A DNA stretch of 7,704 bases from Chloroflexota bacterium (GTDB taxonomy: Bacteria; Chloroflexota; Dehalococcoidia; Lucifugimonadales; Australimonadaceae): positions 1 to 7,704 of the forward strand of contig JACZSI010000076.1 in the NCBI GenBank assembly GCA_022574265.1, in the 5' to 3' direction. Position numbers and translations under genes: made by a program. Below, piece by piece: positions 1 to 5,458 of this stretch. Within the stretch, counting starts at the first letter, position 1. Every line of letters starts with the position of its first letter. The notes beneath the pieces were generated by a model. It searched no databases and was not told the DNA's origin. It saw nothing but the letters and a program-made list of their open reading frames with translations.

Positions 1-458
1 TTGTCGGCGCGCTCTCGGTCGTGCCGGGTGTCGTGCAGTTGCGGCGGCCTTTTTCGGGACCTCCAGGGTCCGGCACCCGCGACCGCGCTGGGCTGTCGCT
101 CCTCGACGCCGTCCTGACCGGCCTCGCGCAGGGGCTCGCGGCGCTGCCGGGCCTCAGCCGCTCCGGGCTGACGGTCGCCGTGCTGCTCGGGCGGCGGGTG
201 GACCGCTCCGAGGCGTTGGTCTTGAGCTTCCTCCTGGGCATCCCCGCCGGGCTCGCCGCGGCGCTGTTCGCGGGGCTCGATTCCGGCGTGCTTCGGACGC
301 CCGAAGGCCTGGTGGGCGCGGCCGTTGCGTTCGTCGTGGGCCTCGCCAGCATCAAGGTGCTGCTGGCGCTCGCGCGGCGTGTGAATCTCGCCCTGTTCGT
401 GGTGCTCGTCGGGCTGGCCGTCATCGGCGGCGCGGTCTTCGAGGCCGTCGCGGGCTAG
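1..458 (+). CDS. uppP: Undecaprenyl-diphosphate phosphatase, C-terminal part (5' end outside window)
   Basis: This enzyme (BacA/UppP family) is an inner-membrane protein that removes a phosphate from undecaprenyl diphosphate, recycling the lipid carrier for peptidoglycan and other wall polymers; overexpression gives bacitracin resistance. The frame is open from base 3, so the start lies left of the window. About 151 residues are present of a family length near 270. The diagnostic second conserved region is visible: GLAQGLAALPGLSRSG, with the PGxSRSG motif at 147-167, followed by LSFLLGIPAG. Two further hydrophobic stretches (about 318-380 and 385-440) fit the C-terminal membrane helices. The first conserved region with its catalytic glutamate would lie upstream and cannot be checked. 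The GTG at 21 is only an internal codon. The gene ends in TAG at 456-458, converging on thpR. The truncation is a window-edge effect, not evidence of a pseudogene. Confidence 0.9.
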   Translation, partial: VGALSVVPGVVQLRRPFSGPPGSGTRDRAGLSLLDAVLTGLAQGLAALPGLSRSGLTVAVLLGRRVDRSEALVLSFLLGIPAGLAAALFAGLDSGVLRTPEGLVGAAVAFVVGLASIKVLLALARRVNLALFVVLVGLAVIGGAVFEAVAG

Positions 459-460
459 CC
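453..460. other. Palindrome holding the stop codons of two convergent genes
   Basis: GGCTAGCC is an 8-base palindrome whose central CTAG gives TAG to uppP on the plus strand (456-458) and TAG to thpR on the minus strand (455-457). The coding regions therefore overlap by four bases, with no room for a terminator between them. I see no hairpin with a T run on either side, so any transcription end must lie inside the opposing gene. Confidence 0.8.
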
Positions 461-1039
461 GAGCGGCGCGTATGCCAGCCGCGTGTAGCGCGCGCCACCG
501 GGGCCGATCTCGCTGCGCATCAAGCTCACGCCGTCCACGCGGAATGGCGCGGTCGCCTGGAACGTGAGCTCATGCAGGCTCGCGGCCAGCGCTTCGGCAT
601 CCCGCGCGCTGAGGCGGTCGCGGACCCGGCCGAGCGTCAGGTGCGGCACGTACGGCCGGCTCTCGGCCGGCTCGCCGACGCCGGCCGTCGCGGTGCCGAC
701 GGCTGCGACGAGGCGGACGAGCGCCGCGGACTCCCCGCCGAGGCCGGCCCAGACGACGCTCGGCTTACGCGCGTTGGGGAACACGCCCGTGCCGTCGAGG
801 CGCAGCTCGAACGCTGGGAGCGGCCCGACCGCCGCTTCGAGGGCGGCGGCCAGCTCCTCGACGCGCTCCCGCTCGACGTCGCCCAGGAACCGCAGCGTGA
901 GGTGGACGGCCTCGGGCCTGACCCAGCGGTAGCCCCCGCCCAGGCTCGAGCGCAGCCGTTCGATCGACGCCTCGAGAGCGCCGCGTACGTGCTGCGGCAG
1001 CTCGACCGCCACGAACAGGCGGAGCGGAGGGTCAGCCAC
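455..1039 (-). CDS. thpR: RNA 2',3'-cyclic phosphodiesterase (2'-5' RNA ligase family)
   Basis: This is a 194-residue cytoplasmic protein of the 2H phosphoesterase superfamily (LigT/ThpR), close to the usual family length of about 180-190. Both HxTx catalytic motifs are present: HLTL at residues 46-49 (followed by RFLG) and HLTL at 133-136 (followed by GRVR). The N-terminus RLFVAVELP is also typical. Members hydrolyse 2',3'-cyclic phosphates on RNA ends and can join tRNA halves with a 2'-5' bond in vitro; the physiological substrate is poorly known. The start is the GTG at 1037-1039, chosen because the conserved RLFVAVELP block begins six codons later. It lies inside the end of the mug gene (8-base overlap), so translation is probably coupled; no strong ribosome binding site is visible. 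It is the last gene of the minus-strand operon, and its TAG stop shares a CTAG with the uppP stop. Both motifs are intact, so the family call is firm. Confidence 0.93.
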   Translation of the reverse strand: MADPPLRLFVAVELPQHVRGALEASIERLRSSLGGGYRWVRPEAVHLTLRFLGDVERERVEELAAALEAAVGPLPAFELRLDGTGVFPNARKPSVVWAGLGGESAALVRLVAAVGTATAGVGEPAESRPYVPHLTLGRVRDRLSARDAEALAASLHELTFQATAPFRVDGVSLMRSEIGPGGARYTRLAYAPLG

Positions 1040-1577
1040 GCTTGAGCTCGTCGCGCAGCTCGCCGAGGCGCCGGTACCAGCCGGCGATGGCGTCGAGCGA
1101 GTACACGGCGTTCGCCGGGCTCGGGTTCGGCGCCACGAACACGCGGCTCGTGCCCAGAAGCCCCGGCTGCCGGCCGAGCTCCACCTCGACCTTGGCGTCC
1201 TCGGCGTAGCGCATGAACCACTTGAACCCGGTGATCCCGTTGAAGCAGACGACCAGCGGCGCGGCCTCGACCAGCTTGGCCTTCGCCACGGGCGCCCACT
1301 TGCGGAAGTCGGCGGCGCGCAGGCTCGATGCGCTGTTGGAGGCGCGCTTGACGACGTCCGTGAAGCCGAGGCCCCAGTCGCTCAGCCACGCCTCGTCGCC
1401 AGGGCCAAGGTCGCGCCCGGCGCCGACGATCCCCGAGCGGTTGAGGGCGGGCCAGAAGCGGTTCTGCGGCGTCGCGAAGTACTTGCCGACGCTCGCCGAA
1501 TACGTGCCTGGGTTGATGCCGACGAACACGACGTCGAGGCCGGGGCGCAGGTAGTCGGGGAGCGTCGCGCTGCTCAC
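1032..1577 (-). CDS. mug: Mug/TDG-family (UDG family 2) mismatch-specific uracil/thymine DNA glycosylase
   Basis: This 181-residue protein resembles the Mug/TDG DNA glycosylases, which remove uracil or thymine mispaired with guanine, and related lesions, to start base excision repair. The first active-site motif reads GINPG at residues 20-24; its asparagine (N22) matches the catalytic position of E. coli Mug and human TDG. NRFWPALNRSG follows at 39-49, then FTDVVKR at 72-78. The second motif, which probes the DNA at the flipped base, is NPSPAN at 151-156, comparable to NPSGLS in E. coli Mug. The start is GTG at 1575-1577, whose last bases overlap the TGA of the upstream hydrolase gene (GTGA), indicating coupled translation. 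The open frame continues further upstream, but there it is the out-of-frame shadow of the hydrolase gene. Family membership is clear; preference for uracil, thymine, xanthine or hypoxanthine cannot be read from the sequence. The symbol follows the E. coli relative. Confidence 0.88.
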   Translation of the reverse strand: MSSATLPDYLRPGLDVVFVGINPGTYSASVGKYFATPQNRFWPALNRSGIVGAGRDLGPGDEAWLSDWGLGFTDVVKRASNSASSLRAADFRKWAPVAKAKLVEAAPLVVCFNGITGFKWFMRYAEDAKVEVELGRQPGLLGTSRVFVAPNPSPANAVYSLDAIAGWYRRLGELRDELKRG

Positions 1578-2416
1578 GGGTCTAGGCCCAGCAGCCGCGC
1601 CGCGTTGCCGCCCAGGACCTCGGCCGCGTCCTTCGCCGGGAGCCCGTCGATGGCTTCCTTCGCGACCCGGTGCGGCCGCATGAGCGGGAAGTCGGAGCCG
1701 AAGAGCATGTGCTCGGTCCCGGCCGTTCCCGCGACGGCTCCGAAGACACCCGGCTCGTAAAGGAACGGTGAGGCCGCCGAGTCGAAGTACACGTTCGCCA
1801 GCGCCGCGCGCACCTCGGGCATGAGTGCGTAGAAGGGCAGTCCGCCGCCCCAGTGCGCGCAGACGATGGTCGTTTCGGGGAAGCGCTGGATGAGCGCGAG
1901 CAGCTCGGCGGGGTGCGTCGTGCCCTTGCCGGCATACGCGTGGCCCACCGGCTCCGAGCCGTGCACGACGACCGGCAGCCCGCGCTCGGCCGCGAGCGCC
2001 ATCAGCTTGGCCAGAGCGCGGTCGCGGCCGAGCGCGATGCGCTGCGACGTTGGGTGCAGCTCGCCGATACCGGCGGCGCCCGCCTCGACGCACCGCTCGA
2101 CCTCATCGAGCGCCGCGCGGCCCCACCTGGGGTGGACGGAGCAGAACGGCACGATCCGGCCGGGGAAGCGCTCGGCCGAGGCCAGCAGGTAGTCGTTGGA
2201 CTCGCGGGCCACGTCTTGGTCGCACCAGCCGTAGCCGAGCACGACCGAGGTGTCGACGCCGTCTTCGTCCATCGCGTCGATGAGCTCGTCGGCCGTCGCC
2301 ATGCGCGCGTCGTCGCTCGTGAACAGCGCGGCGAACGTGGCGTCGCGCTCGGCGATCTCGGCGCGCCGCTCGCGGAACGACGGCGGCAGGATGTGCGTGT
2401 GGAAGTCGACGATCAA
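1574..2416 (-). CDS. Metal-dependent hydrolase, amidohydrolase family (amidohydrolase 2 type)
   Basis: This is a 280-residue TIM-barrel protein of the amidohydrolase superfamily. Visible metal-site features in order are: DFHTHI with H6 and H8 at the very N-terminus, GIGELHP at 116-122, VVVHGSE with H152, CAHWGGGLPF with H188, and LFGSDFP with the catalytic-type D242. This pattern fits the amidohydrolase-related (PF04909-like) group, which includes decarboxylases and lactone or amide hydrolases, more than TatD DNases; the substrate is unknown. The start is TTG at 2414-2416: it places HxH at residues 6 and 8, as usual for the family, and is preceded by a GGGGA eight bases upstream. The gene lies 31 bases after the small acidic protein gene and overlaps mug by four bases. 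No signal peptide or membrane segment is seen, so it is cytoplasmic. A link to proline metabolism is suggested only by position and is not shown by any motif. Confidence 0.85.
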   Translation of the reverse strand: MIVDFHTHILPPSFRERRAEIAERDATFAALFTSDDARMATADELIDAMDEDGVDTSVVLGYGWCDQDVARESNDYLLASAERFPGRIVPFCSVHPRWGRAALDEVERCVEAGAAGIGELHPTSQRIALGRDRALAKLMALAAERGLPVVVHGSEPVGHAYAGKGTTHPAELLALIQRFPETTIVCAHWGGGLPFYALMPEVRAALANVYFDSAASPFLYEPGVFGAVAGTAGTEHMLFGSDFPLMRPHRVAKEAIDGLPAKDAAEVLGGNAARLLGLDP

Positions 2417-2424
2417 GGGCGTGG

Positions 2425-2429
2425 TCCCC
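2425..2429 (-). promoter_or_regulatory. Ribosome binding site supporting the TTG start of the hydrolase
   Basis: GGGGA on the minus strand lies eight bases before the TTG at 2416. No ATG or GTG in the same frame lies between the preceding gene and the conserved DFHTH block, so this site supports the unusual TTG start. Confidence 0.5.
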
Positions 2430-2447
2430 GCGAGGTCCCGAGAGCGC

Positions 2448-2756
2448 TCAGTTCTCCGACGGCGCCTGCTCGTCCTCGCTGTACTCGCTGTGGGAGAAGA
2501 CGCCGACCTCCCGGCCCTGGTGGACGTGCACGATGAAGTCGTCGCGCGTGAGCCCGATGGCGTCGAGCAGCTCGCCGTCCAGGTCCTCGATCAGGTCCTG
2601 GATCTCGTCCTGGGTGTAGCGCTCCGACACGCACAGGGTGGCGTGGATCAGGTTCCCGGCGAAGTGGACGTCGAACCGGCCCTGGGGCTGGTCGTCGTCG
2701 AAGATCGTGTACACCTCCGAGTACGGCGTGCGGCACTCGCGCTCGAATCGCAGCAT
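2448..2756 (-). CDS. Small acidic protein of unknown function
   Basis: I do not recognise this 102-residue protein. It is strongly acidic: 24 Asp/Glu against 7 Arg and no Lys. The N-terminal half alternates polar and hydrophobic residues in a way that suggests beta strands (EVYTIFDDD, GRFDVHFAG, HATLCVSE). An amphipathic, acidic helix-like stretch follows (about residues 50-68, QDEIQDLIEDLDGELLDAI), then another strand (FIVHVHQGREVGVF) and a low-complexity acidic tail. No signal peptide, membrane segment or catalytic motif is apparent. The gene is very likely real: it has an ATG start with a strong GGGGAG ribosome binding site six bases upstream, a codon pattern like its neighbours, and it fits with 37- and 31-base gaps between proA and the hydrolase. 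It could be a small soluble domain acting as a partner or regulator, but that is a guess. Confidence 0.82.
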   Translation of the reverse strand: MLRFERECRTPYSEVYTIFDDDQPQGRFDVHFAGNLIHATLCVSERYTQDEIQDLIEDLDGELLDAIGLTRDDFIVHVHQGREVGVFSHSEYSEDEQAPSEN

Positions 2757-2762
2757 CTGCTT

Positions 2763-2768
2763 CTCCCC
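2763..2768 (-). promoter_or_regulatory. Strong ribosome binding site of the small acidic protein gene
   Basis: GGGGAG, preceded by AAA on the minus strand, lies six bases before the ATG at 2756, in the 37-base gap after proA. It suggests that this small gene is independently and well translated within the operon. No terminator is seen in the gap. Confidence 0.65.
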
Positions 2769-2793
2769 TTTACTCGGCGCGGCGGCGGTGCCG

Positions 2794-4068
2794 CTACGGG
2801 CGGACCTGTCCGGTGCCCAGCGCCACCCATTTGTAGCTCGTCAGCTCGCGGAGCCCCATCGGCCCGCGGGCGTGCAGCTTGCCGGTGCTGATCGCGACCT
2901 CGGCGCCGAGGCCGAGCTGGCCGCCGTCGTTGAACCGCGTGCTGGCGTTGACCAGCACCACGGCCGCATCCACCTCGTCGACGAAGCGCTCCCCGGCGGC
3001 CTGGTCGCCGGTCACGATGGCCTCGGTGTGGCCCGAGCCGTACGTCTCGATGTGCTCGATCGCCTCGTCGAGCGAGTCGACGACGCGTATCGAGAGCACC
3101 AGCGCGAGGAACTCCTGCCCGAAGTCCGCGGCCTCCGCTGCCTTGATCGGGCGGTCGTCGACGGGCCCCAGGAGCGCGAGCGCCCGCTGGTCGCAGCGCA
3201 GCTCGACGCCCGCGGCGGTGAGCCGCGAGGCGATGTCCGGCAGCATGCGGGCGGCCGCCGCGGGGTGGATGAGCAGCGTGTCCAGCGCGTTGCAGACGCT
3301 GGGGCGCTGGACCTTCGCGTTGAAGACGATGGCCGCGGCATCCTCGGCGTCGGCCGTCTCGTCCACGTAGGTGTGGACGACGCCGATGCCGCCCGTCACC
3401 GCGGGGACGGTCGCGTTGTCGCGCACCCAGCGGATGAACTGCTCGCCGCCGCGCGGGATGAAGAGGTCGAGGTACTCCTTGAGCCGGACCATCTGGTCCA
3501 CGACGGCGCGGTCGGTGTCGGTGATGAACTGGACGGCCTCGGGCGTGACGCCGGCTGAGGCGAGCGCGTCCCTGACCAGCTTCACGAGCGCGGTGTTGGA
3601 GTGCACGGCCTCCTTGCCGCCGCGCAGCACGACGGCATTGCCCGACTTCAGGCAGAGCGCCGAGATATCGATGGTGACGTTCGGGCGGTTCTCGTACACG
3701 CAGCCGATGACGCCGAGGGGTACGCGCCGGTGCGCCAGACGGATGCCGTTCTCCAGCGTGCGCTGGTCGAATTCCTCGCCGACCGGGTCCGGCAGCGCGG
3801 CGATCGCCCGCACGTCGGCGGCCATGGCGTTCAGCCGCTCCTCGGTGAGCAGCAGGCGGTCGAGGACCGTCTCGCCGAGGTCCGCCGCGCGGCCCGCGTC
3901 CATGTCGAGCGCGTTGGCCTCGAGGATGGCGCGCTGCTCGCGCTCGAGCGCGGCCGCCATGGCTTCGAGCGCCGCGTTCTTCGCCTCGGTCGGCAGCATG
4001 CGCAAGCTGCGCGCCGCCGCCTTGGCCGCCTTGGCCTTGGTGATGAGCTCGGAGACGGCCGTCGTCAT
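2794..4068 (-). CDS. proA: Glutamate-5-semialdehyde dehydrogenase (gamma-glutamyl phosphate reductase)
   Basis: ProA reduces gamma-glutamyl phosphate with NADPH to glutamate-5-semialdehyde, the second step of proline synthesis from glutamate, and probably receives the unstable intermediate directly from ProB. The 424-residue product has normal length for the family. Visible signatures are RRVPLGVIGCVYENRPNVT at residues 114-132, LKSGNAVVLRGGKEA at 140-154 in the cofactor-binding domain, and the catalytic cysteine C259 in QRPSVCNALDTLL. The C-terminal oligomerisation part includes STRFNDGGQLGLGAEVAISTGKLHARGPMGL (376-405). The start is the ATG at 4066-4068, which shares ATGA with the proB stop and has GGAG seven bases upstream inside the end of proB. 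The reading frame is open further upstream, but that is shadow sequence within proB. ENRPNVTID and GGKEAVHSN are unlike the usual actinobacterial wording and are part of my lean to Chloroflexota. No key residue is missing. Confidence 0.96.
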   Translation of the reverse strand: MTTAVSELITKAKAAKAAARSLRMLPTEAKNAALEAMAAALEREQRAILEANALDMDAGRAADLGETVLDRLLLTEERLNAMAADVRAIAALPDPVGEEFDQRTLENGIRLAHRRVPLGVIGCVYENRPNVTIDISALCLKSGNAVVLRGGKEAVHSNTALVKLVRDALASAGVTPEAVQFITDTDRAVVDQMVRLKEYLDLFIPRGGEQFIRWVRDNATVPAVTGGIGVVHTYVDETADAEDAAAIVFNAKVQRPSVCNALDTLLIHPAAAARMLPDIASRLTAAGVELRCDQRALALLGPVDDRPIKAAEAADFGQEFLALVLSIRVVDSLDEAIEHIETYGSGHTEAIVTGDQAAGERFVDEVDAAVVLVNASTRFNDGGQLGLGAEVAISTGKLHARGPMGLRELTSYKWVALGTGQVRP

Positions 4069-5249
4069 GAGTCCGCTCCGTTGCGGCCGAGCACGACCAT
4101 GTTGTTGCGGTGGATGGCTTCGTCGCCGTAGTGGTGACCGATCAGGTCCATGATCTGGTCCGACTTCGCCTGCTGGATGGCGCGGAGGTCGTCGGCGTCG
4201 TAGTTCGCGATCCCATAGGCGATGCGCTGGCCGCTGGTGCTCTCGACCGAGATCACGTCGCCGCGCCGGAAGGCTCCCCGCACGCCGCGGACGCCCGCCG
4301 GCAGCAGGCTGCGCTCCTGAGCGCGGACCGCCCGCACCGCGCCGTCGTCGGCCACGAGCACACCGCCGCTGTCGGCCATGCCGCTCAGCAGCCACCGCTT
4401 GCGGCTCTCCACCTTCGTCGTGCCGGTCGGGAACAGCGTGCCCAGGGGCTCGCCGCATGCGACCCGCTGCACGACGTCCGGCTCGCCGCCGGGCGCGATC
4501 ACGACCGTGATGCCGGCCTCGGTGGCCTGCTTCGCCGCCGCGAGCTTCGATGCCATGCCGCCGCGCGTGCTGGCGCTCCGGTGCACTTCGGCGAGCTCCA
4601 TCACGGAGTCGTCGACGCTCTCGACACGGGGGATCAGGGTGGCTTTGGGGTCGCGGTTCGGGTCGGCCGTATACAGCCCACCCGTGTCGGTGAGCATCAC
4701 CAGCAGGTCGGCGTCGACCAGGTTCGCGACCAGCGCGGAGAGCGTGTCGTTGTCGCCGAAGCGTTCCTGGCCGATCTCCGCGGTGTCGACCACGTCGTTC
4801 TCGTTGACGATGGGCACGACGCCGGCGTCGATGAGCCGCTCGAGCGTGTTGCGCACGTTGAGGTAGCCGACGCGGTCGTCCACGTCGCGGCGCGTGAGCA
4901 GCGTCTGCGCGACGACGACGTCGTCACGGGAGAAGAGCTCCTGGTATGCGTGCATCAGCCGGCTCTGTCCGACGGCGGCGAGCATCTGGGAGAGCGCCAC
5001 GCCCTTCGTCGCCCGCGGCTCGCCCAAGGCCTCGCGCCCGGCCGCGATCGCGCCCGAGGTCACCAGCAGCACCTGCGCGCCGAGGCGGCGGACGGCCACG
5101 ACCTGCGAGACGAGCGATGCCATCATGGCGCCGTCGAGGCCCGGCCCGCCCTGGGTCAGCACGTTCGTGCCCGCCTTGACGACGATGCGCCGGTAGGCGA
5201 GCTTGGGCCCGTTCTCGGCGGGTGCTTTCTTGGGGGTTCGAGAGGCCAT
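4065..5249 (-). CDS. proB: Glutamate 5-kinase with C-terminal PUA domain
   Basis: ProB phosphorylates glutamate with ATP to gamma-glutamyl phosphate, the committed and usually proline-inhibited step of proline synthesis. The 394-residue protein has an amino-acid kinase domain (about 20-280): VVKAGTNVLT at 23-32, VTSGAIAAG at 63-71, VPIVNENDVV at 145-154, FGDNDTLSA at 164-172, LTDTGGLYTADP at 186-197 and STRGGMASKL at 227-236. A PUA domain (about 296-380) follows, with GVLVADDGAV and RGDVISV. The start ATG at 5247-5249 gives a short basic N-terminal extension (MASRTPKKAPAENGPK) before the kinase core. The open frame runs up to another ATG at 5372, but that would translate the promoter region and add 41 residues unlike the family. 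The ribosome binding site is weak, and a stable hairpin lies just upstream. The gene is first in the minus-strand operon and overlaps proA by four bases. Confidence 0.96.
   Translation of the reverse strand: MASRTPKKAPAENGPKLAYRRIVVKAGTNVLTQGGPGLDGAMMASLVSQVVAVRRLGAQVLLVTSGAIAAGREALGEPRATKGVALSQMLAAVGQSRLMHAYQELFSRDDVVVAQTLLTRRDVDDRVGYLNVRNTLERLIDAGVVPIVNENDVVDTAEIGQERFGDNDTLSALVANLVDADLLVMLTDTGGLYTADPNRDPKATLIPRVESVDDSVMELAEVHRSASTRGGMASKLAAAKQATEAGITVVIAPGGEPDVVQRVACGEPLGTLFPTGTTKVESRKRWLLSGMADSGGVLVADDGAVRAVRAQERSLLPAGVRGVRGAFRRGDVISVESTSGQRIAYGIANYDADDLRAIQQAKSDQIMDLIGHHYGDEAIHRNNMVVLGRNGADS
4076..4079 (-). promoter_or_regulatory. Ribosome binding site of proA inside proB
   Basis: GGAG on the minus strand lies seven bases before the proA ATG at 4068 and within the last codons of proB. 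Together with the ATGA overlap it points to coupled translation of proB and proA and fixes the proA start. Confidence 0.65.
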
Positions 5250-5262
5250 CGGTGACTCGCTC

Positions 5263-5288
5263 GCGCAGCGCGCGCGGGAACGCTGCGC
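5263..5288 (-). promoter_or_regulatory. Perfect 8-bp hairpin in the proB leader
   Basis: GCGCAGCG (5263-5270) and CGCTGCGC (5281-5288) are exact reverse complements separated by ten bases. In the predicted proB transcript the hairpin starts a few bases after the proposed transcription start and ends 13 bases before the ATG. It has no following U run, so it is not a classical terminator. It could protect the 5' end of the messenger or limit ribosome access; the weak ribosome binding site of proB lies between it and the start. The structure is seen in the sequence; the role is inference. Confidence 0.5.
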
Positions 5289-5301
5289 CAGGTACCGACC
5301 G

Positions 5302-5329
5302 ATTGTAACGCAACCCCAGCCAGTGTGAG
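5302..5329 (-). promoter_or_regulatory. Candidate sigma70-type promoter of the proB operon
   Basis: On the minus strand, TACAAT (5302-5307) differs from the TATAAT consensus by one base. It is preceded after 16 bases by CTCACA (5324-5329), which matches four of six -35 positions. Transcription would begin near 5295, giving a leader of about 46 bases before the proB ATG at 5249. This is one of the few AT-rich patches in the intergenic region, which strengthens the call. It is a prediction from consensus only. Confidence 0.5.
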
Positions 5330-5333
5330 GGCC

Positions 5334-5370
5334 GGTGCGCTCGCTTCGGCGAAGAACGTTCGGGCGCACC
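5334..5370. repeat. Nested inverted repeat between the divergent proB and mfd promoters
   Basis: The outer arms GGTGCGC (5334-5340) and GCGCACC (5364-5370) pair perfectly over 7 bp. Between them lie a small hairpin, TCGC-TTCG-GCGA (5341-5352), whose loop is the very stable C(UUCG)G tetraloop, and the 8-base palindrome GAACGTTC (5354-5361). If transcribed towards mfd it would fold as a three-way junction; as DNA it could be a regulator binding site or form a cruciform. It lies upstream of the proB -35 candidate and just upstream of a Shine-Dalgarno-like sequence on the plus strand. Confidence 0.45.
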
Positions 5371-5372
5371 AC

Positions 5373-5449
5373 GAGGTGATAGGATGGCTCCGTGGCCGGC
5401 CTGCCGGCCCTTTTGGCGTGCCCGGCGTGCCGGGGACGCCCATCCGTAG
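5373..5449 (+). CDS. Possible 21-residue leader ORF upstream of mfd, with near-ideal Shine-Dalgarno
   Basis: GAGGTGAT at 5373-5380 matches eight consecutive bases of the ideal Shine-Dalgarno sequence (complement of the 16S rRNA 3' end) and is the best such site I found in front of any start in this window. An ATG follows at 5384, seven bases after GAGG. It opens a frame of 21 codons ending in TAG at 5447-5449, 17 bases before the mfd GTG; the feature span includes the Shine-Dalgarno. The peptide would read MAPWPACRPFWRARRAGDAHP, with two Trp, four Arg and four Pro. It is out of frame with mfd and contains two hairpins within its coding span. It may be a regulatory leader peptide for mfd. Alternatively the ribosome site could serve the in-frame mfd GTG at 5392, though the 15-base distance from GAGG is long. 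Confidence 0.35.
5380..5385 (+). promoter_or_regulatory. Weak -10-like hexamer upstream of mfd
   Basis: TAGGAT fits the TANNNT pattern of a -10 element. No convincing -35 is found 16-19 bases upstream (CGTTCG at 17). It overlaps the ATG of the possible leader ORF, so the two readings exclude each other. If used, transcription would begin near 5392 and the leader would still carry both hairpins. Low confidence. Confidence 0.2.
5394..5440 (+). promoter_or_regulatory. Two tandem GC-rich hairpins in the mfd leader
   Basis: Hairpin 1 has GGCCGG (5394-5399), loop CCTG and CCGGCC (5404-5409), followed by C and four T at 5411-5414, which makes it weakly terminator-like. Hairpin 2 has GGCGT-G-CCCGG (5415-5425), loop CGTG, and CCGGG-G-ACGCC (5430-5440): ten base pairs with a single G-G mismatch. 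The right arm of hairpin 1 (CCGGC, 5404-5408) can instead pair with GCCGG (5429-5433) of hairpin 2, so mutually exclusive folds are possible. Hairpin 2 ends 14 bases before the mfd GGAG. The structures are read directly from the sequence; a control role is inferred. Confidence 0.45.
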
Positions 5450-5454
5450 GTTCT

Positions 5455-5458
5455 GGAG
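5455..5458 (+). promoter_or_regulatory. Ribosome binding site deciding the mfd GTG start
   Basis: GGAG lies eight bases before GTG at 5467. Its position supports that start over the in-frame GTG at 5392, which is reached by no well-spaced site. Confidence 0.55.

Noticed and set aside
1..458. uppP as a truncated pseudogene
   Set aside because: The frame is open to the left edge and the conserved second motif is intact; the loss is explained by the window boundary.
1578..2093. Upstream extension of the mug frame (an extra 172 residues)
   Set aside because: The extension is an Arg/Gly/Ala-rich shadow of the hydrolase gene; the GTG overlapping the hydrolase stop gives a normal-length Mug.
2417..2447. 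Terminator or internal promoter between the small protein and the hydrolase
   Set aside because: The 31-base gap has no hairpin with a T run and no AT-rich -10; it only holds the ribosome site for the TTG start.
4010..4040. Short direct repeat of a CTTGGCCGC unit at the proA N-terminus
   Set aside because: It encodes the Lys-Ala-rich start (KAKAAKAAA) and is explained by codon bias in an alanine-rich helix.
5250..5300. T-box or proline riboswitch in front of proB
   Set aside because: The predicted leader is about 46 bases and lacks the T-box sequence, specifier loop or terminator; only one simple hairpin is present.
5354..5361. GAACGTTC as an SOS (LexA) box for mfd
   Set aside because: Gram-positive and actinobacterial LexA boxes have GAAC and GTTC separated by four bases; here the half-sites abut, so the known spacing is not met.
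5250..5372. Longer ProB starting at the ATG at 5370-5372
   Set aside because: It would add 41 residues without family resemblance and would run through the promoter-like TACAAT and the divergent control region.
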